59,833 nt of DNA from Bryobacterales bacterium. Its GTDB lineage: Bacteria > Acidobacteriota > Terriglobia > Bryobacterales > UBA6623. This document shows, one piece after another, positions 1-8,911 of the stretch. The DNA is taken from positions 1-59,833 of the forward strand of contig JAPPMG010000084.1 of assembly GCA_028819215.1 (NCBI GenBank), read 5' to 3'. The translations under genes and the position numbers were made by a program. How positions within the stretch are numbered: position 1 is the stretch's first letter; each line of letters starts with the position of its first letter. The notes beneath the pieces were generated by a model that did no database searches, was not told the DNA's origin, and was given only the letters and a program-made list of their open reading frames with translations.

Positions 1-101
1 AATGCAACCAGTGCTTTACAGCACACTGCGGTCAAAAAACGGGCCAGAACTTCGGTCTAACTCACAGTCAAGTCTGTACTTCTGAACGTATTCGGCAAAG
101 C

Positions 102-394
102 TGTGGAAATCTCCCACGGTCGCCGGCGGTTAGGTGGAGCGAGTGTCGCTCGCTGTAGGTCGCAGCAGCGGATCAGAGTCCGTGAGGGCAGCTTCTGGCA
201 TCTACGACCACTCTGAACTAGGGGGAGAATCGGCCATCTCCCGGAGGCTCGGTGGTTGTGTGCCACGATTTCCACACATCCGGCAAGGCTCGTGTGAAAC
301 AGTGTGGAAATCCTGTGTGCTCGCGTTGGAAACTACTTTATAACCTCTGCGCTTGCAGAGACTTAAGTTGAAGATCTAATTCAGTGTGGAAATC
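102..394. repeat. Four copies of a 9-mer (ATTTCCACA) in the left-edge noncoding region
   Basis: The 9-mer ATTTCCACA, or its complement TGTGGAAAT, occurs at about 102-110, 268-276, 303-311 and 385-393. Three of the four copies share the longer core GTGTGGAAATC, and the copy near 268 is inverted. The 9-mer differs at one position from the DnaA-box consensus TTWTNCACA. The surrounding bases 1-418 carry no convincing gene, and bases 313-381 are relatively AT-rich. The cluster could be a regulator binding array for the OPT transporter, which ends at 419, or something on the unseen left side. An origin-like role is possible but no dnaA, dnaN or gyrase gene is in view. Confidence 0.5.
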
Positions 395-418
395 TTGGCG
401 GCAGTCGGCGGGTGAGAC

Positions 419-2281
419 CTATGTGGCGCCGGAATTTCTTGACGCGAACCGGTCGATCAGGAACATCACCAATGCTACGGCCGCCAGCGATAGCCACAAG
501 CTGTCGACTAGAGGCACGGGAATCTCAATGCCTGTGAACAACGTCTTGGGAATCGCGATCAGTATGCCTGCGATCGCCTCTCCAGCGATCAGCCCGGAAG
601 CGATCAGCAGGCCCTTGTGCCGTGCTCCCTCCGAGCGCTCCTGGAGGCGCTGCGAGATCAAGCCCCCGAGGAAGATAGGCACCATCAGCGAGAGCGGCAG
701 GTAGATGCCGACCGCGACGGGCATCACATGTGCGCGGAAACGGCTGCCGGAGCGCTGCAGAAGTCCGTCGACCAAGACGATACCGATCGCGATCAGCGCT
801 CCGATCCAGACCATGGTCCACGGGATGTTGGAGTCTCCGAACAACCCTTCCGCGATCGAGGCGAACAGGGTGGCTTGCGGCGCTAGCAGGGCATCGGGTT
901 CGCCCGTGCCGATGCCGTATGCCTTGTGCAGCAGCGTCAAGACCGGGGCGATCGTGAAGACGGGCACGAGAATGCCGATGAGCTGGCCGGTCTGCTGTAG
1001 GCGTGGGGTAGCCCCGACCAGCTGGCCGGTTTTGAGGTCTTGCGACGTGTCGCCGGCGGTCGCCGCGGCGCAGCACACGATGCTGGCCACGCCCAATGCG
1101 CCGAGGATTCCCGCGCTGCCCGTCATGCCCAGGATCAGCAAGATGACCGACGAGAACATCAGCGCGCAGATCGTCGTGCCGGAAATGGGATTGTTGGACG
1201 ATCCGACCAAGCCGCAAATGTAGCTTGAAACTGCCACAAAGAAGAGTGAGCTGACGAGCATTACGGTGCCGGCGGTCAGTGCAACCGCCAGGGAACCCGT
1301 GACGGACTGGTACAGCACGAACGTACCGACGGCGGCCACTGCGAATGCCGCGCCGACCAACGAGTTGGGGAGGTCTTGGTCGCTGCGTTCGACCGATTGG
1401 CCGCCTTTGCCAATGCCGCCAAGCAGGTGGCGCACCGCCTTCGCAATTCCGCTGCGGATATTCCACATCGAGGCCAGCCCGCCGACGATCATGGCCCCCA
1501 CTCCCATGTAGCGGATTTGACTGCTCCACAGGGTCCATGCCGCGTCGAGGGCGGACTGTTCGGCAAGGGGGCTCTGCCAATAGAAGATCGGAATAGCGAA
1601 GAGCCACGCGATCACGCTTCCCGCCAAGGCTGCGATGCCAATCTCGACACCGACGATCACGCCGACTCCTAGTAGCGCGACCGAGACGTCAGTGCCGCCA
1701 TAGAGCACGGTGCCCGCTACCCTCCAGGCAGCCTCGGCCGTGTTGCGGAAGACTGCGACCAAGCCTACGAGTGATTTGAACAACAATCCACTGCCAAGAG
1801 CGGAGAGGATCGTGCGCATGGGGCTTCCGCCCGACTCTCCCGCCTCGAGCACTTGGGCGCAGGCCACGCCCTCCGGGTAGATCAGCTCCTTGTCGTCGAC
1901 AATCAGAACCCGTCGCAGGGGAACCATGAAGAGCACGCCGAGCAGGCCGCCCAGCAGGCCGATCAGGGAGACCTTCCAGAAGGAGAACTCCATCCAGACC
2001 CCGGTGATCAGCATGGCGGGAACGGTGAAGATGATCCCTGCCGCCACGGCCTCCCCGGCCGAGGCGACAGTCTGGACGATGTTGTTTTCGCGGATGGTGC
2101 CGCGCTTCAGCAGCCCGCGGAGAATGCCCATCGAAACGATCGCCGCAGGAATGCTGCCAGTAACGGTCATCCCCGCGTATAGCCCGAGGTAGGTGTTCGC
2201 TGCTGTGAGTACCGTGCCGATCAGGAGTCCGATTACGACCGCCCGAACGGTGAGTTCACGCACTGGCTGGGACGGAGGCAT
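419..2281 (-). CDS. OPT-family oligopeptide/metal-chelate transporter
   Basis: This is a polytopic inner-membrane protein of about 620 aa, with many hydrophobic segments along its whole length. The sequence around NNPISGTTICAL, near two thirds of the protein, matches the conserved NPxSG region of the OPT/YSL family. The family takes up peptides, modified peptides or metal chelates by proton symport. The start at 2281 (MPPSQPVREL) is preferred because the first membrane segment follows about 15 residues later. The 21 upstream in-frame residues look noncoding. No strong ribosome binding site is visible for either start. The gene stands alone, with about 165 bp separating it from the RraA-like gene upstream on the same strand. 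Family assignment is confident; the substrate is unknown. Confidence 0.85.
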   Translation of the reverse strand: MPPSQPVRELTVRAVVIGLLIGTVLTAANTYLGLYAGMTVTGSIPAAIVSMGILRGLLKRGTIRENNIVQTVASAGEAVAAGIIFTVPAMLITGVWMEFSFWKVSLIGLLGGLLGVLFMVPLRRVLIVDDKELIYPEGVACAQVLEAGESGGSPMRTILSALGSGLLFKSLVGLVAVFRNTAEAAWRVAGTVLYGGTDVSVALLGVGVIVGVEIGIAALAGSVIAWLFAIPIFYWQSPLAEQSALDAAWTLWSSQIRYMGVGAMIVGGLASMWNIRSGIAKAVRHLLGGIGKGGQSVERSDQDLPNSLVGAAFAVAAVGTFVLYQSVTGSLAVALTAGTVMLVSSLFFVAVSSYICGLVGSSNNPISGTTICALMFSSVILLILGMTGSAGILGALGVASIVCCAAATAGDTSQDLKTGQLVGATPRLQQTGQLIGILVPVFTIAPVLTLLHKAYGIGTGEPDALLAPQATLFASIAEGLFGDSNIPWTMVWIGALIAIGIVLVDGLLQRSGSRFRAHVMPVAVGIYLPLSLMVPIFLGGLISQRLQERSEGARHKGLLIASGLIAGEAIAGILIAIPKTLFTGIEIPVPLVDSLWLSLAAVALVMFLIDRFASRNSGAT

Positions 2282-2447
2282 CTGCGGTCGCGAAGAGCTC
2301 GGACAAAGGGCGTACGATATCACAGCAGCGCGCCAGAATGGCAAGATCGCGCGTTTTGCATTCGAAAAGGGAAGTGGCCATTGCGCGGGAACTTTCCTCA
2401 GCTACGGTATGCGCGGGGCGGGCGATTGGGACGGGGCCGCGACGGTG

Positions 2448-3329
2448 CTATTCCAGGCCTAGAGAGCGCTTTTGCTCCTCCAGCCACTCTGCGTATTCCT
2501 TCTTCAGCGCTTCGTCTGTTGGGCTCGGATATAGTTCGCTCGCCTTATAGCGCCCGGTAGCCAGCTTGCCCTTGGTCCAGATGTCGTGCAGTTCGGTCAG
2601 TTTCGCCTGCTTCACGGCGCTCTCGACGAGGTGCGGCGGGACGAATGTCAGCCCCTCGCGGTCACCAACTACCAAGTCACCCGGCATCACCGTGGTCGTG
2701 CCGATGCGTACTGGCACGTTGATACCCATTAGCATCACGTCCTCGATCGCCGAGACGTGGAACCCGCGGACGTACACGGGAATGTTCAGCGGATGGATTC
2801 CGTCTAGGTCCCGGATCGCTCCGTCAATGACGAAGCCCTGGCCCGTTGCTGCGTGTATTGCTGTCGCGAGGTTGTCGCCGGCAAACGTTCCGCCTTCAAT
2901 CTTGCCGAACAAATCGACGACCAGCACGTCTCCGGGCCTAAGGGCATCAATCACTCTTTGGTTATCGTTGGCCCCCAGTTCCTGGGCTGCTGCGTCTTCT
3001 TCGATGATCTCGTCCAGATCGGGTCGGACCGGCATGAAGACTGCCGTGACAGCCCGCCCGAGCAGCTTCTTTTCCGGATGGACGATCTGCCAGCCCCCCG
3101 ACCACTGGTGCTCATAGCCGGCTCGGCGCAGTGGACCCCAGAGCATCTCGGAACTCGCGTTGGCCAGCGAATCGATCAGGGCTTGCGGCACCCTCGGACG
3201 GCCGTCATCGAAGCGTTCAAAGGGATTCAAACGGGTGTACTTGGCAAGCTGGGCCTCGTCGAATCCGCCGATCTGGGCGGCAACGGGACCTGCCAACGCC
3301 ATAGCGAGGACGATTCGGAAAACTTGCAT
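2448..3329 (-). CDS. Exported RraA-like family protein (aldolase-type fold)
   Basis: 293 aa. The N-terminus (MQVFRIVLAMALAGPVAAQ) is a signal peptide with a probable cleavage after AQ, so the protein is predicted to be exported. The body carries RraA/HMG-aldolase family features: GRAVTAVF, GDVLVVD, a GTFAGDNLA stretch, GAIRDLDG, and GDLVVGDREG near the C-terminus. Family members are metal-dependent aldolases or decarboxylases of 4-hydroxy-2-oxo acids. Others are RNase E inhibitors or were misnamed dimethylmenaquinone methyltransferases. An exported member is unlikely to control RNase E. The gene is divergent from a dehydrogenase/aldolase operon with about 125 bp between the start codons, which fits keto-acid metabolism. 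The exact reaction is not determined. Confidence 0.8.
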   Translation of the reverse strand: MQVFRIVLAMALAGPVAAQIGGFDEAQLAKYTRLNPFERFDDGRPRVPQALIDSLANASSEMLWGPLRRAGYEHQWSGGWQIVHPEKKLLGRAVTAVFMPVRPDLDEIIEEDAAAQELGANDNQRVIDALRPGDVLVVDLFGKIEGGTFAGDNLATAIHAATGQGFVIDGAIRDLDGIHPLNIPVYVRGFHVSAIEDVMLMGINVPVRIGTTTVMPGDLVVGDREGLTFVPPHLVESAVKQAKLTELHDIWTKGKLATGRYKASELYPSPTDEALKKEYAEWLEEQKRSLGLE

Positions 3330-3454
3330 CGCCGTGACTCTACCACGTTGTCGGGCGGCTTGGGGTGCGCGCGTAGACAGAGCAGGGAACTGCCGGTCGG
3401 ATCGGTCCGACAGTGCGATTGGTTTTTCGCGGAGTACAATTGGCAGTTCTGCAA

Positions 3455-4495
3455 ATGGGCGATCTGTTTCGTGTGGGCATCGATCCCGGCTGGAGGGGTA
3501 CCTTCGACTCCCTCCTGGGATCGCACGTGCGAGATGTCTTCGATTCTCGGCCTGACATCGAATGGGAGATCATGGCGGATCCGATAGATGGTGTCGCAAG
3601 TGCCGAGGTCATCGATCAATACGATGGCTTGGTGATCCTCGGCACGCCCTTTCGTGCTAGCAGCTTTGAAGGTGTCAAGCGGCTGGCGTGCATCTCGCGC
3701 TGGGGAGTGGGCTTTGACATGATCGACATCGCAGCCGCGGGAGCCGCCGACGTAATGGTCGCGCTGACGCCCGAAGCGATCAAGCGCTCCGTAGCTGAGT
3801 CGCAGATAGCGCTGATCTTTGCGCTGGCGAAGCGCTTGCCTGACCTGGACAGGCGCACGCGGGCCGGCATCTGGCGTACCGACCTGCCAATCTACGGCAT
3901 TGACGTCAAGGGGCGCACTCTGTCTTCGGTCGGCCTCGGCCGCATCGGTGCGGAAATGTTCAAGATGGCGCGTGGAATAGGGTTTGGACGGCTGTTGGCC
4001 TACGATCCCTATTGCTCAGAAGCGCTGGCGCGCGACATCGGTGTCGATCTGGTCAGCTTGGAGACCGTCATGTCCGAGGGTGACTTTGTAACTGTGAATG
4101 CGTTTCTGAACTCCGAAACACGCGGCATGATCGGCGCTGCCGAACTTGCGTTGATGAAGCCGACCGCGTACTTCGTCAACACCGCCCGCGGGCCGATCGT
4201 CGACGAGGCCGCTCTGGTACAAGTCCTGCGAGGCCAGTGCATTGCAGGCGCAGGCCTCGACGTGTTTGAGAGGGAGCCGCCGGCCGCGGACAACCCGCTG
4301 CTTGCGATGGACAACGTCATCTTGTCCCCGCACAGCATGGCTTGGACGCAGGAGGGTATGGCGGGGAACAGCCGCGACGCCTGTCGAAACCTCGCCAGCG
4401 TGGCCTCGGGCGAGGTGCCGGCGTGTCTGGCAGACCCGGCAGTCGTCAACCAAGAGGGCGTGCAAGCCAAGCTGGCGCGCTGGAGGAAGTCATGA
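3455..4495 (+). CDS. D-isomer-specific 2-hydroxyacid dehydrogenase
   Basis: About 346 aa. The NAD-binding Rossmann motif reads SVGLGRIGAEM. It is followed by the family's NTARGPIVDEAAL (catalytic Arg) and GLDVFEREPP. A His lies in SPHSMAW at the usual catalytic His position. The family reversibly reduces 2-keto acids to D-2-hydroxy acids. An ATG at 3455 (MGDLFRVGID) is chosen over an in-frame GTG at 3413, since the conserved fold begins just after it. A TACAAT hexamer at 3435-3440 could be a -10 element, though no good -35 is seen. The stop overlaps the start of the next gene in ATGA, so the two genes form a translationally coupled operon. The substrate is unknown. Confidence 0.88.
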   Translation: MGDLFRVGIDPGWRGTFDSLLGSHVRDVFDSRPDIEWEIMADPIDGVASAEVIDQYDGLVILGTPFRASSFEGVKRLACISRWGVGFDMIDIAAAGAADVMVALTPEAIKRSVAESQIALIFALAKRLPDLDRRTRAGIWRTDLPIYGIDVKGRTLSSVGLGRIGAEMFKMARGIGFGRLLAYDPYCSEALARDIGVDLVSLETVMSEGDFVTVNAFLNSETRGMIGAAELALMKPTAYFVNTARGPIVDEAALVQVLRGQCIAGAGLDVFEREPPAADNPLLAMDNVILSPHSMAWTQEGMAGNSRDACRNLASVASGEVPACLADPAVVNQEGVQAKLARWRKS

Positions 4496-5277
4496 AGCCA
4501 AACCGAGCCCGCCAGGCGGCCTCGCGGCCAGGAAGCTACGCCGTCGGGCACATGGTGATGGAGTTCGCCACTCCCGGCATCGCCAAGATCTGCGAAGCGG
4601 CGGGGTTGGACTTCGTGCTCATCGACATGGAGCACGGTCCGCTCGAGATTCCGCAGGTTGCTCGCATGATCGCGTGGTTCAAGGCCACCGGGATCAGTCC
4701 ATTCGTGCGAGTCCCGGCATCGGAGTACCACTTCGTGGCACGCGTCATGGATGCAGGGGCACAGGGAGTCATGGCACCCAACGTGCGCACAGCCGAACAG
4801 GCGCGGCTGCTCAACGATGCGATGCGATATGCGCCGGATGGCAACCGCGGCCTCGGGCTGGGGACGGCGCATAACGACTTCGTGCGGCCGGATCCCGTCG
4901 CATACATGGCCGAGGCGAACCGTGAGAACCTGCTGATCTGCCAGATCGAGAGCTCCCAGGCCTTGGAAAACCTGGACGAGATCGCGGACGTGAACGGCGT
5001 CGATTGCCTGTGGGTGGGCCACATGGACCTCACGCAATCAATGGGCATCGTGGGCCAGCTCGACCATCCGGACTTTCTTTCCGCGTTGGCGAGCGTGGCG
5101 CAAGCCGCCCGCGCGCGGGGAAAGTTCGCCGGGATTCAGCCGGGCTCTCTGCGACAGGCCGTGGAATGGCTGGCGATCGGCTACAACCTGATTTCGTATA
5201 GCGCTGATATCGGGGTGTACGGGGCCGCGCTCGCCTCGGGAGTCGCTGAGGTGCGCGAGCACGGGCGCTTGTCGTGA
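4492..5277 (+). CDS. HpcH/HpaI-family class II pyruvate aldolase
   Basis: About 261 aa, with the start set by the ATGA overlap with the preceding dehydrogenase and by GGAGGAAGTC just upstream. Family signatures in order are DFVLIDMEHGPLE, GVMAPNVRTAEQA, QIESSQALENLDEI (metal-ligand Glu) and WVGHMDLTQSMG (metal-ligand Asp). These enzymes cleave 4-hydroxy-2-oxo acids to pyruvate and an aldehyde using a divalent metal. Close relatives act on 2-keto-3-deoxy-L-rhamnonate or 2,4-dihydroxyhept-2-enedioate. Together with the coupled hydroxyacid dehydrogenase and the enolase-superfamily dehydratases elsewhere in the window, it fits the last step of a sugar-acid pathway. The particular substrate is an inference. 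Confidence 0.87.
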   Translation: MKPNRARQAASRPGSYAVGHMVMEFATPGIAKICEAAGLDFVLIDMEHGPLEIPQVARMIAWFKATGISPFVRVPASEYHFVARVMDAGAQGVMAPNVRTAEQARLLNDAMRYAPDGNRGLGLGTAHNDFVRPDPVAYMAEANRENLLICQIESSQALENLDEIADVNGVDCLWVGHMDLTQSMGIVGQLDHPDFLSALASVAQAARARGKFAGIQPGSLRQAVEWLAIGYNLISYSADIGVYGAALASGVAEVREHGRLS

Positions 5278-5380
5278 CCGGCTGGACATAGACCGCGGAC
5301 TGATCGAAGAACCGCAAGGGTCCCGAAACGCTCAACCCGGAACGGATCGGCCCGCGCCCGCACTGTGCCATGATGAACCC

Positions 5381-7207
5381 GTGGGCGACCTAGCGCGGCT
5401 GTTCGGGTACGTCCGCCCGTATTCCGCGCACATCGCTATCGCCGTGGTGCTGATGGCGGTAGTGGGAGCCAGCTACGGCCTGTTCGCGCTACTGCTTGAG
5501 CCCCTGCTGGATCGGTTCCTGAGTCCCGAGCCGGTGACTGCGCCGGTCGAACTGTTCCGATTGCCGTTCCTCGAGACGGCGATCATGTTGGACGACCTCT
5601 TGCCGGTGAATGTCGCCGACGCCTTCGGGGTGTTCTGCTGGGTGTTTCTGGCGGTCGCCGTGGCCAAGGGGCTGTGCGACTACGCAGCTAGCTGCTTGGT
5701 AAACCACGCAGGCTACTCCGCAGTCCGTGACATCCGAAACGAGATGTACGGGGTTGTGCTGGGCCAGTCGCCGGCGTTCTTCCAGACCAAGCATACCGGG
5801 GAGCTGATCTCTTCTCTGGTCAGCGACATCGAAAGAATCCAGTCTGCTTGCTCGCACTTCCTGGCCGACTTGATGCGGCAGCTCTTCACGACACTCGCGT
5901 TGCTCCTGGTCTTGCTGCAACACGATCCCGTCCTGACGATCGGCTGCCTCGTTGTGCTGCCGCTGGTGTTGCTCCCGGCCTCGCAGATTGGCCGCCGACT
6001 GCGGAGGACTTCCACCAAGACCCAGGAGCACCTGGCGCAATTGGTCAAGATCATGCAGGAGACGATCTCGGGCAATCGCATCGTCAAGGCGTTCGCCATG
6101 GAGAACGCCGAAGTCCGTCGCTTTCGCGAACGTGCCGACCAGTGGTTCGCAGCAAGCATGCGGATGGTCAAGCAGCAGGCGATCGTGTCTCCCCTGATCG
6201 AGGTGCTCGGGGCGGGCATGATCCTTTGCCTGTTGGTCTACGTGCGCGGACGGATCCTAGCAGGCGAGTTGACCGCCGGTCAGGTTGTGAGTTTCATCGT
6301 CGCCTTGGTGATGCTCCTGCAGCCCATCAAGCGCCTGATCGGAATCCACAACATCTTCCAGCAGGCATTGGGGGCTGTGCAGCGCGCCTTTGCCTATATG
6401 GATCATCCGCACGACATAAGAGACGTTCCCGGGGCCAAGCCCTTGCCCCCCATCCGCCAAAGAATCGAGTTCGACGACGTGCGCTTCTCTTACCCCGGCC
6501 ACCCGGACGAGCCGGCGCTGGATGGCGTCAGCCTGACTGTCCGTGCCCGAGACGTGGTCGCCTTGGTCGGGCTCAGCGGAGCAGGGAAGACAACCCTGAT
6601 GAGCCTGCTGCCGAGATTCTTCGATCCGACCGCTGGTGCCGTCCGGATTGACGGCAGGGATCTGCGTTCGGTCACGGCGGAATCTATCCGCGACCAGGTG
6701 GCCATCGTCACGCAAGAAACGTTCCTGTTCGACGACACGATCTTCAACAACATCGCCTACGGGCAAGCGGACATCGATCCGGAAAGGGTCCGCGCTGCAG
6801 CCACGGCCGCCTATGCCGCGGAGTTCATCGAGCAAATGCCCGAGGGATACCAGACCAAGCTCGGCGAGCGCGGGCAGCGGCTCAGCGGCGGGCAGCGCCA
6901 GAGGATCGCAATCGCGCGCGCGTTGCTCAAGGACGCCCCGATCCTATTACTCGACGAGGCCACTTCGCACTTGGACAGCGAGGCCGAGACCCTTGTCCAG
7001 CGTGCGCTCTCGAACTTGATTCACGGGCGGACTGTCATCGTCAGCGCACACCGCCTTTCGACGATCCGCTCCGCCGACGAGATTCTCGTCATCGACGGCG
7101 GCCGCATCGTGGATCGGGGCACGCATGGATCGCTCATGGAGACGTGCGGCCTGTACCGCCGGCTCGTTGAGTTACAGGCCGTGGGGTCGGTGCCGGGAGA
7201 GCGCTAG
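5381..7207 (+). CDS. MsbA-like ABC exporter (fused membrane and ATPase domains)
   Basis: 608 aa half-transporter. The N-terminal 320 or so residues hold about six membrane segments. The C-terminal ATPase domain has Walker A (GLSGAGKTT, near 396), the signature LSGGQRQR (near 501), Walker B (ILLLDEA, near 521) and the H-loop SAHRLST (near 556). The architecture matches homodimeric exporters such as MsbA, which flips lipid A-core, and related multidrug or lipid exporters. The start is a GTG at 5381; no strong ribosome binding site is visible. The stop at 7205-7207 runs into a decayed crotonase fragment, which may mark a rearrangement junction. Lipid export is the default guess, not shown by the sequence. 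Confidence 0.88.
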   Translation: MGDLARLFGYVRPYSAHIAIAVVLMAVVGASYGLFALLLEPLLDRFLSPEPVTAPVELFRLPFLETAIMLDDLLPVNVADAFGVFCWVFLAVAVAKGLCDYAASCLVNHAGYSAVRDIRNEMYGVVLGQSPAFFQTKHTGELISSLVSDIERIQSACSHFLADLMRQLFTTLALLLVLLQHDPVLTIGCLVVLPLVLLPASQIGRRLRRTSTKTQEHLAQLVKIMQETISGNRIVKAFAMENAEVRRFRERADQWFAASMRMVKQQAIVSPLIEVLGAGMILCLLVYVRGRILAGELTAGQVVSFIVALVMLLQPIKRLIGIHNIFQQALGAVQRAFAYMDHPHDIRDVPGAKPLPPIRQRIEFDDVRFSYPGHPDEPALDGVSLTVRARDVVALVGLSGAGKTTLMSLLPRFFDPTAGAVRIDGRDLRSVTAESIRDQVAIVTQETFLFDDTIFNNIAYGQADIDPERVRAAATAAYAAEFIEQMPEGYQTKLGERGQRLSGGQRQRIAIARALLKDAPILLLDEATSHLDSEAETLVQRALSNLIHGRTVIVSAHRLSTIRSADEILVIDGGRIVDRGTHGSLMETCGLYRRLVELQAVGSVPGER

Positions 7208-7469
7208 AATTCGGCATTGTCAATGAGGTTGTGGCCAGAACGAGCCCTGAGGGGGCGATCGACCGCTGGGCGTCGAGCGTCCGGGCCTGCGCCCGGCGGC
7301 GATCGCAGCGACCAAGCGGTCCGTACGGAGGACGCTCGAGGAGAGCTCGGCCTCCAACCCGATCAAGCGACGCTACGCGGCGCTGAGTGCGATTCTGGAG
7401 AAGAGCGATGCGCTTGAGCTGCCGCGCATATTCGTCGACAAGCGCCCCGCTGTGTGGGAAGGCCTCTGA
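7190..7469 (+). pseudogene. C-terminal remnant of an enoyl-CoA hydratase (crotonase), frameshifted
   Basis: Reading the frame that includes 7201-7203 gives ALEFGIVNEVVARTSPEG followed by RWASSVRAC, which is the typical ALxLGLVNEVV region of crotonases. After the TGC at about 7288, one base appears to be missing. The +1-shifted frame continues PAAIAATKRSVRRTLE and ends IFVDKRPAVWEGL with a stop at 7467-7469, which is the normal crotonase C-terminus. The N-terminal half is absent, because the upstream sequence is the intact ABC exporter. This is therefore a truncated and frameshifted relic. It lies 39 bp before an acyl-CoA dehydrogenase, a natural beta-oxidation partner. Confidence 0.7.
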
Positions 7470-7508
7470 AACCAGGTTCGGCCCCTAATTCGTATCCACC
7501 CATCCAAC

Positions 7509-8750
7509 ATGAACTTCGCCCCGTCAGAAGAGGCCCTCCTCTTGGTCGCGTCGGTCCGGAGGTTCGTCGAGGAGGAACTGTGCCCCTTGGAGGAGGAAGT
7601 GGAATCCAAGGGCGTCCTCGAATCATGCAAGGCCCGCGAGATTCTGCTCAAGTCCCGGGATCTGGGCTTCTATGCCATGAACATGCCCGAGGACGTAGGC
7701 GGAGGGGGACTCAGCGCTGTCGAGATGTGTCTAGTAGCGCAGGAGATGGGACGAACGAGCGACATCCTGGTTCGCAGGGCCTTTGGAACGGTCTACGAGC
7801 TCCTCTTGGAGTGCGAGGGCCAACAGCGCGACGAATGGCTGTTCCCGGCCGTCCGCGGGGACCGGACATGCGCCATCGCGATGACAGAGCCCGGAGCAGG
7901 ATCGGACCCCGCCGGCATCCAGACAACCGCCACGCCAGACGGAGACGGCTGGACCCTGAACGGAGGCAAGCACTTCGTGAGTGACGGAGCGTTCTCAGAC
8001 TTCTTCGCCGTGACCGCGCGAACGGATCCAGACGCCGGGCCGAAAGGGATTTCGGTCTTTCTCGTGGACAAGACGATGCCGGGTGTCACGGTCGGCCGAA
8101 ACCAGTCGATGATGGGGCTCAGGGGAGGCAGCCATGTCGAGCTGTCATTCGATGGCGTCAAGCTCAGCAGCAAGCACTTGCTCGGCGAGCCCGGACGAGG
8201 CTTGCGCCTGATTCTCGGCACGATCGGACGGGTAAGACTGTTCGACATCGGGGCCCGGGCTGTCGGCACGGCGACGCTCCTGCTCGAGATGATGACTCGG
8301 CACGCTAGGGTCCGACGGCAGTTTGGCGTGCCCATCGGAGAGTTTCAGATGATCCAGTCCCAGTTAGCCGACAGTGCGGTTGAGATCGCGTCTGCGAGGC
8401 TTCTGTGCCTCGAGGCTGCGTGGGAGACCGACGAGGGGCTGGACCCCAGAGAGAAGGTCTCCATGGTCAAGGTGTGCTCGTCCGAGACCTTGGGGCGCGT
8501 CGCCGACCGAGCGGTTCAGGTCTTCGGAGGCCTGGGCTACTGCAAGGACCTTCCGATCGAGCGCATCTACCGCGACTGCCGGGTCATGCGCATCTACGAC
8601 GGGACCTCGGAAATCCATCGCGGGGTGGTCGCACGCGGCTGCTGCGAGGAGGAGCGGCTGCCGTGCTGCCGAACGGAAAGTCGCTCGACGGATCAAGCGG
8701 TCGGAGGATGTGAACTCGTCCTGCCCGCTCAAGGAACCTTGGGGCCGTGA
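7509..8750 (+). CDS. Acyl-CoA dehydrogenase family flavoprotein
   Basis: 413 aa. The order of elements matches acyl-CoA dehydrogenases: an N-terminal helical domain, AIAMTEPGAGSDPAG and WTLNGGKHFVSDG in the middle beta domain, then RRQFGVPIGEFQMIQ, VFGGLGYCKDLPIERIYRD and IYDGTSEIHRGVVARG in the C-terminal helical domain. These enzymes use FAD to oxidise acyl-CoA thioesters. At the position of the catalytic base in medium-chain enzymes (YEGT) this protein has YDGT, so the base may be Asp or lie elsewhere. About 35 unusual residues follow ARGCC, beyond the normal family end. The gene follows a crotonase relic and precedes gmk. Acyl chain specificity cannot be read. Confidence 0.87.
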   Translation: MNFAPSEEALLLVASVRRFVEEELCPLEEEVESKGVLESCKAREILLKSRDLGFYAMNMPEDVGGGGLSAVEMCLVAQEMGRTSDILVRRAFGTVYELLLECEGQQRDEWLFPAVRGDRTCAIAMTEPGAGSDPAGIQTTATPDGDGWTLNGGKHFVSDGAFSDFFAVTARTDPDAGPKGISVFLVDKTMPGVTVGRNQSMMGLRGGSHVELSFDGVKLSSKHLLGEPGRGLRLILGTIGRVRLFDIGARAVGTATLLLEMMTRHARVRRQFGVPIGEFQMIQSQLADSAVEIASARLLCLEAAWETDEGLDPREKVSMVKVCSSETLGRVADRAVQVFGGLGYCKDLPIERIYRDCRVMRIYDGTSEIHRGVVARGCCEEERLPCCRTESRSTDQAVGGCELVLPAQGTLGP

Positions 8751-8824
8751 GCCTCGGACGGCCCGTGCGCGCCGATGAAAGTCTGGCCCACCGATCGGCG
8801 GCGCAATCGGAAGCGCTGGAGCGC

Positions 8825-8875
8825 GCTAAACTAATCGTTTAGCTCGGTTTCGCTCGGCGGCTTGCAGATGCCGCC
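8825..8875. promoter_or_regulatory. Perfect 7-bp inverted repeat plus a GC hairpin upstream of gmk
   Basis: GCTAAAC and GTTTAGC form a perfect 7-bp inverted repeat at 8825-8831 and 8837-8843, around the 5-nt spacer TAATC. A second hairpin follows, GGCGGC/GCCGCC at 8856-8861 and 8870-8875. The first element is AT-rich in a GC-rich setting and looks like an operator or a small stem. Neither is followed by a T-tract, so an intrinsic terminator for the acyl-CoA dehydrogenase is not supported. The elements sit 37-87 bp before the gmk start. Confidence 0.4.
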
Positions 8876-8911
8876 AGGCCTTGGGCCGCGCGTACGGCTA
8901 CACGGCTGCCC

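Noticed and set aside
102..394. Calling the 9-mer cluster a replication origin
   Set aside because: No dnaA, dnaN or gyrB nearby and each 9-mer has one mismatch to the DnaA consensus; kept only as a repeat and a question.
7217..7417. A 66-codon plus-strand gene after the ABC exporter
   Set aside because: Its product has no protein-like pattern; the other two plus-strand frames together give a clear crotonase C-terminus, so the stretch is a relic instead.
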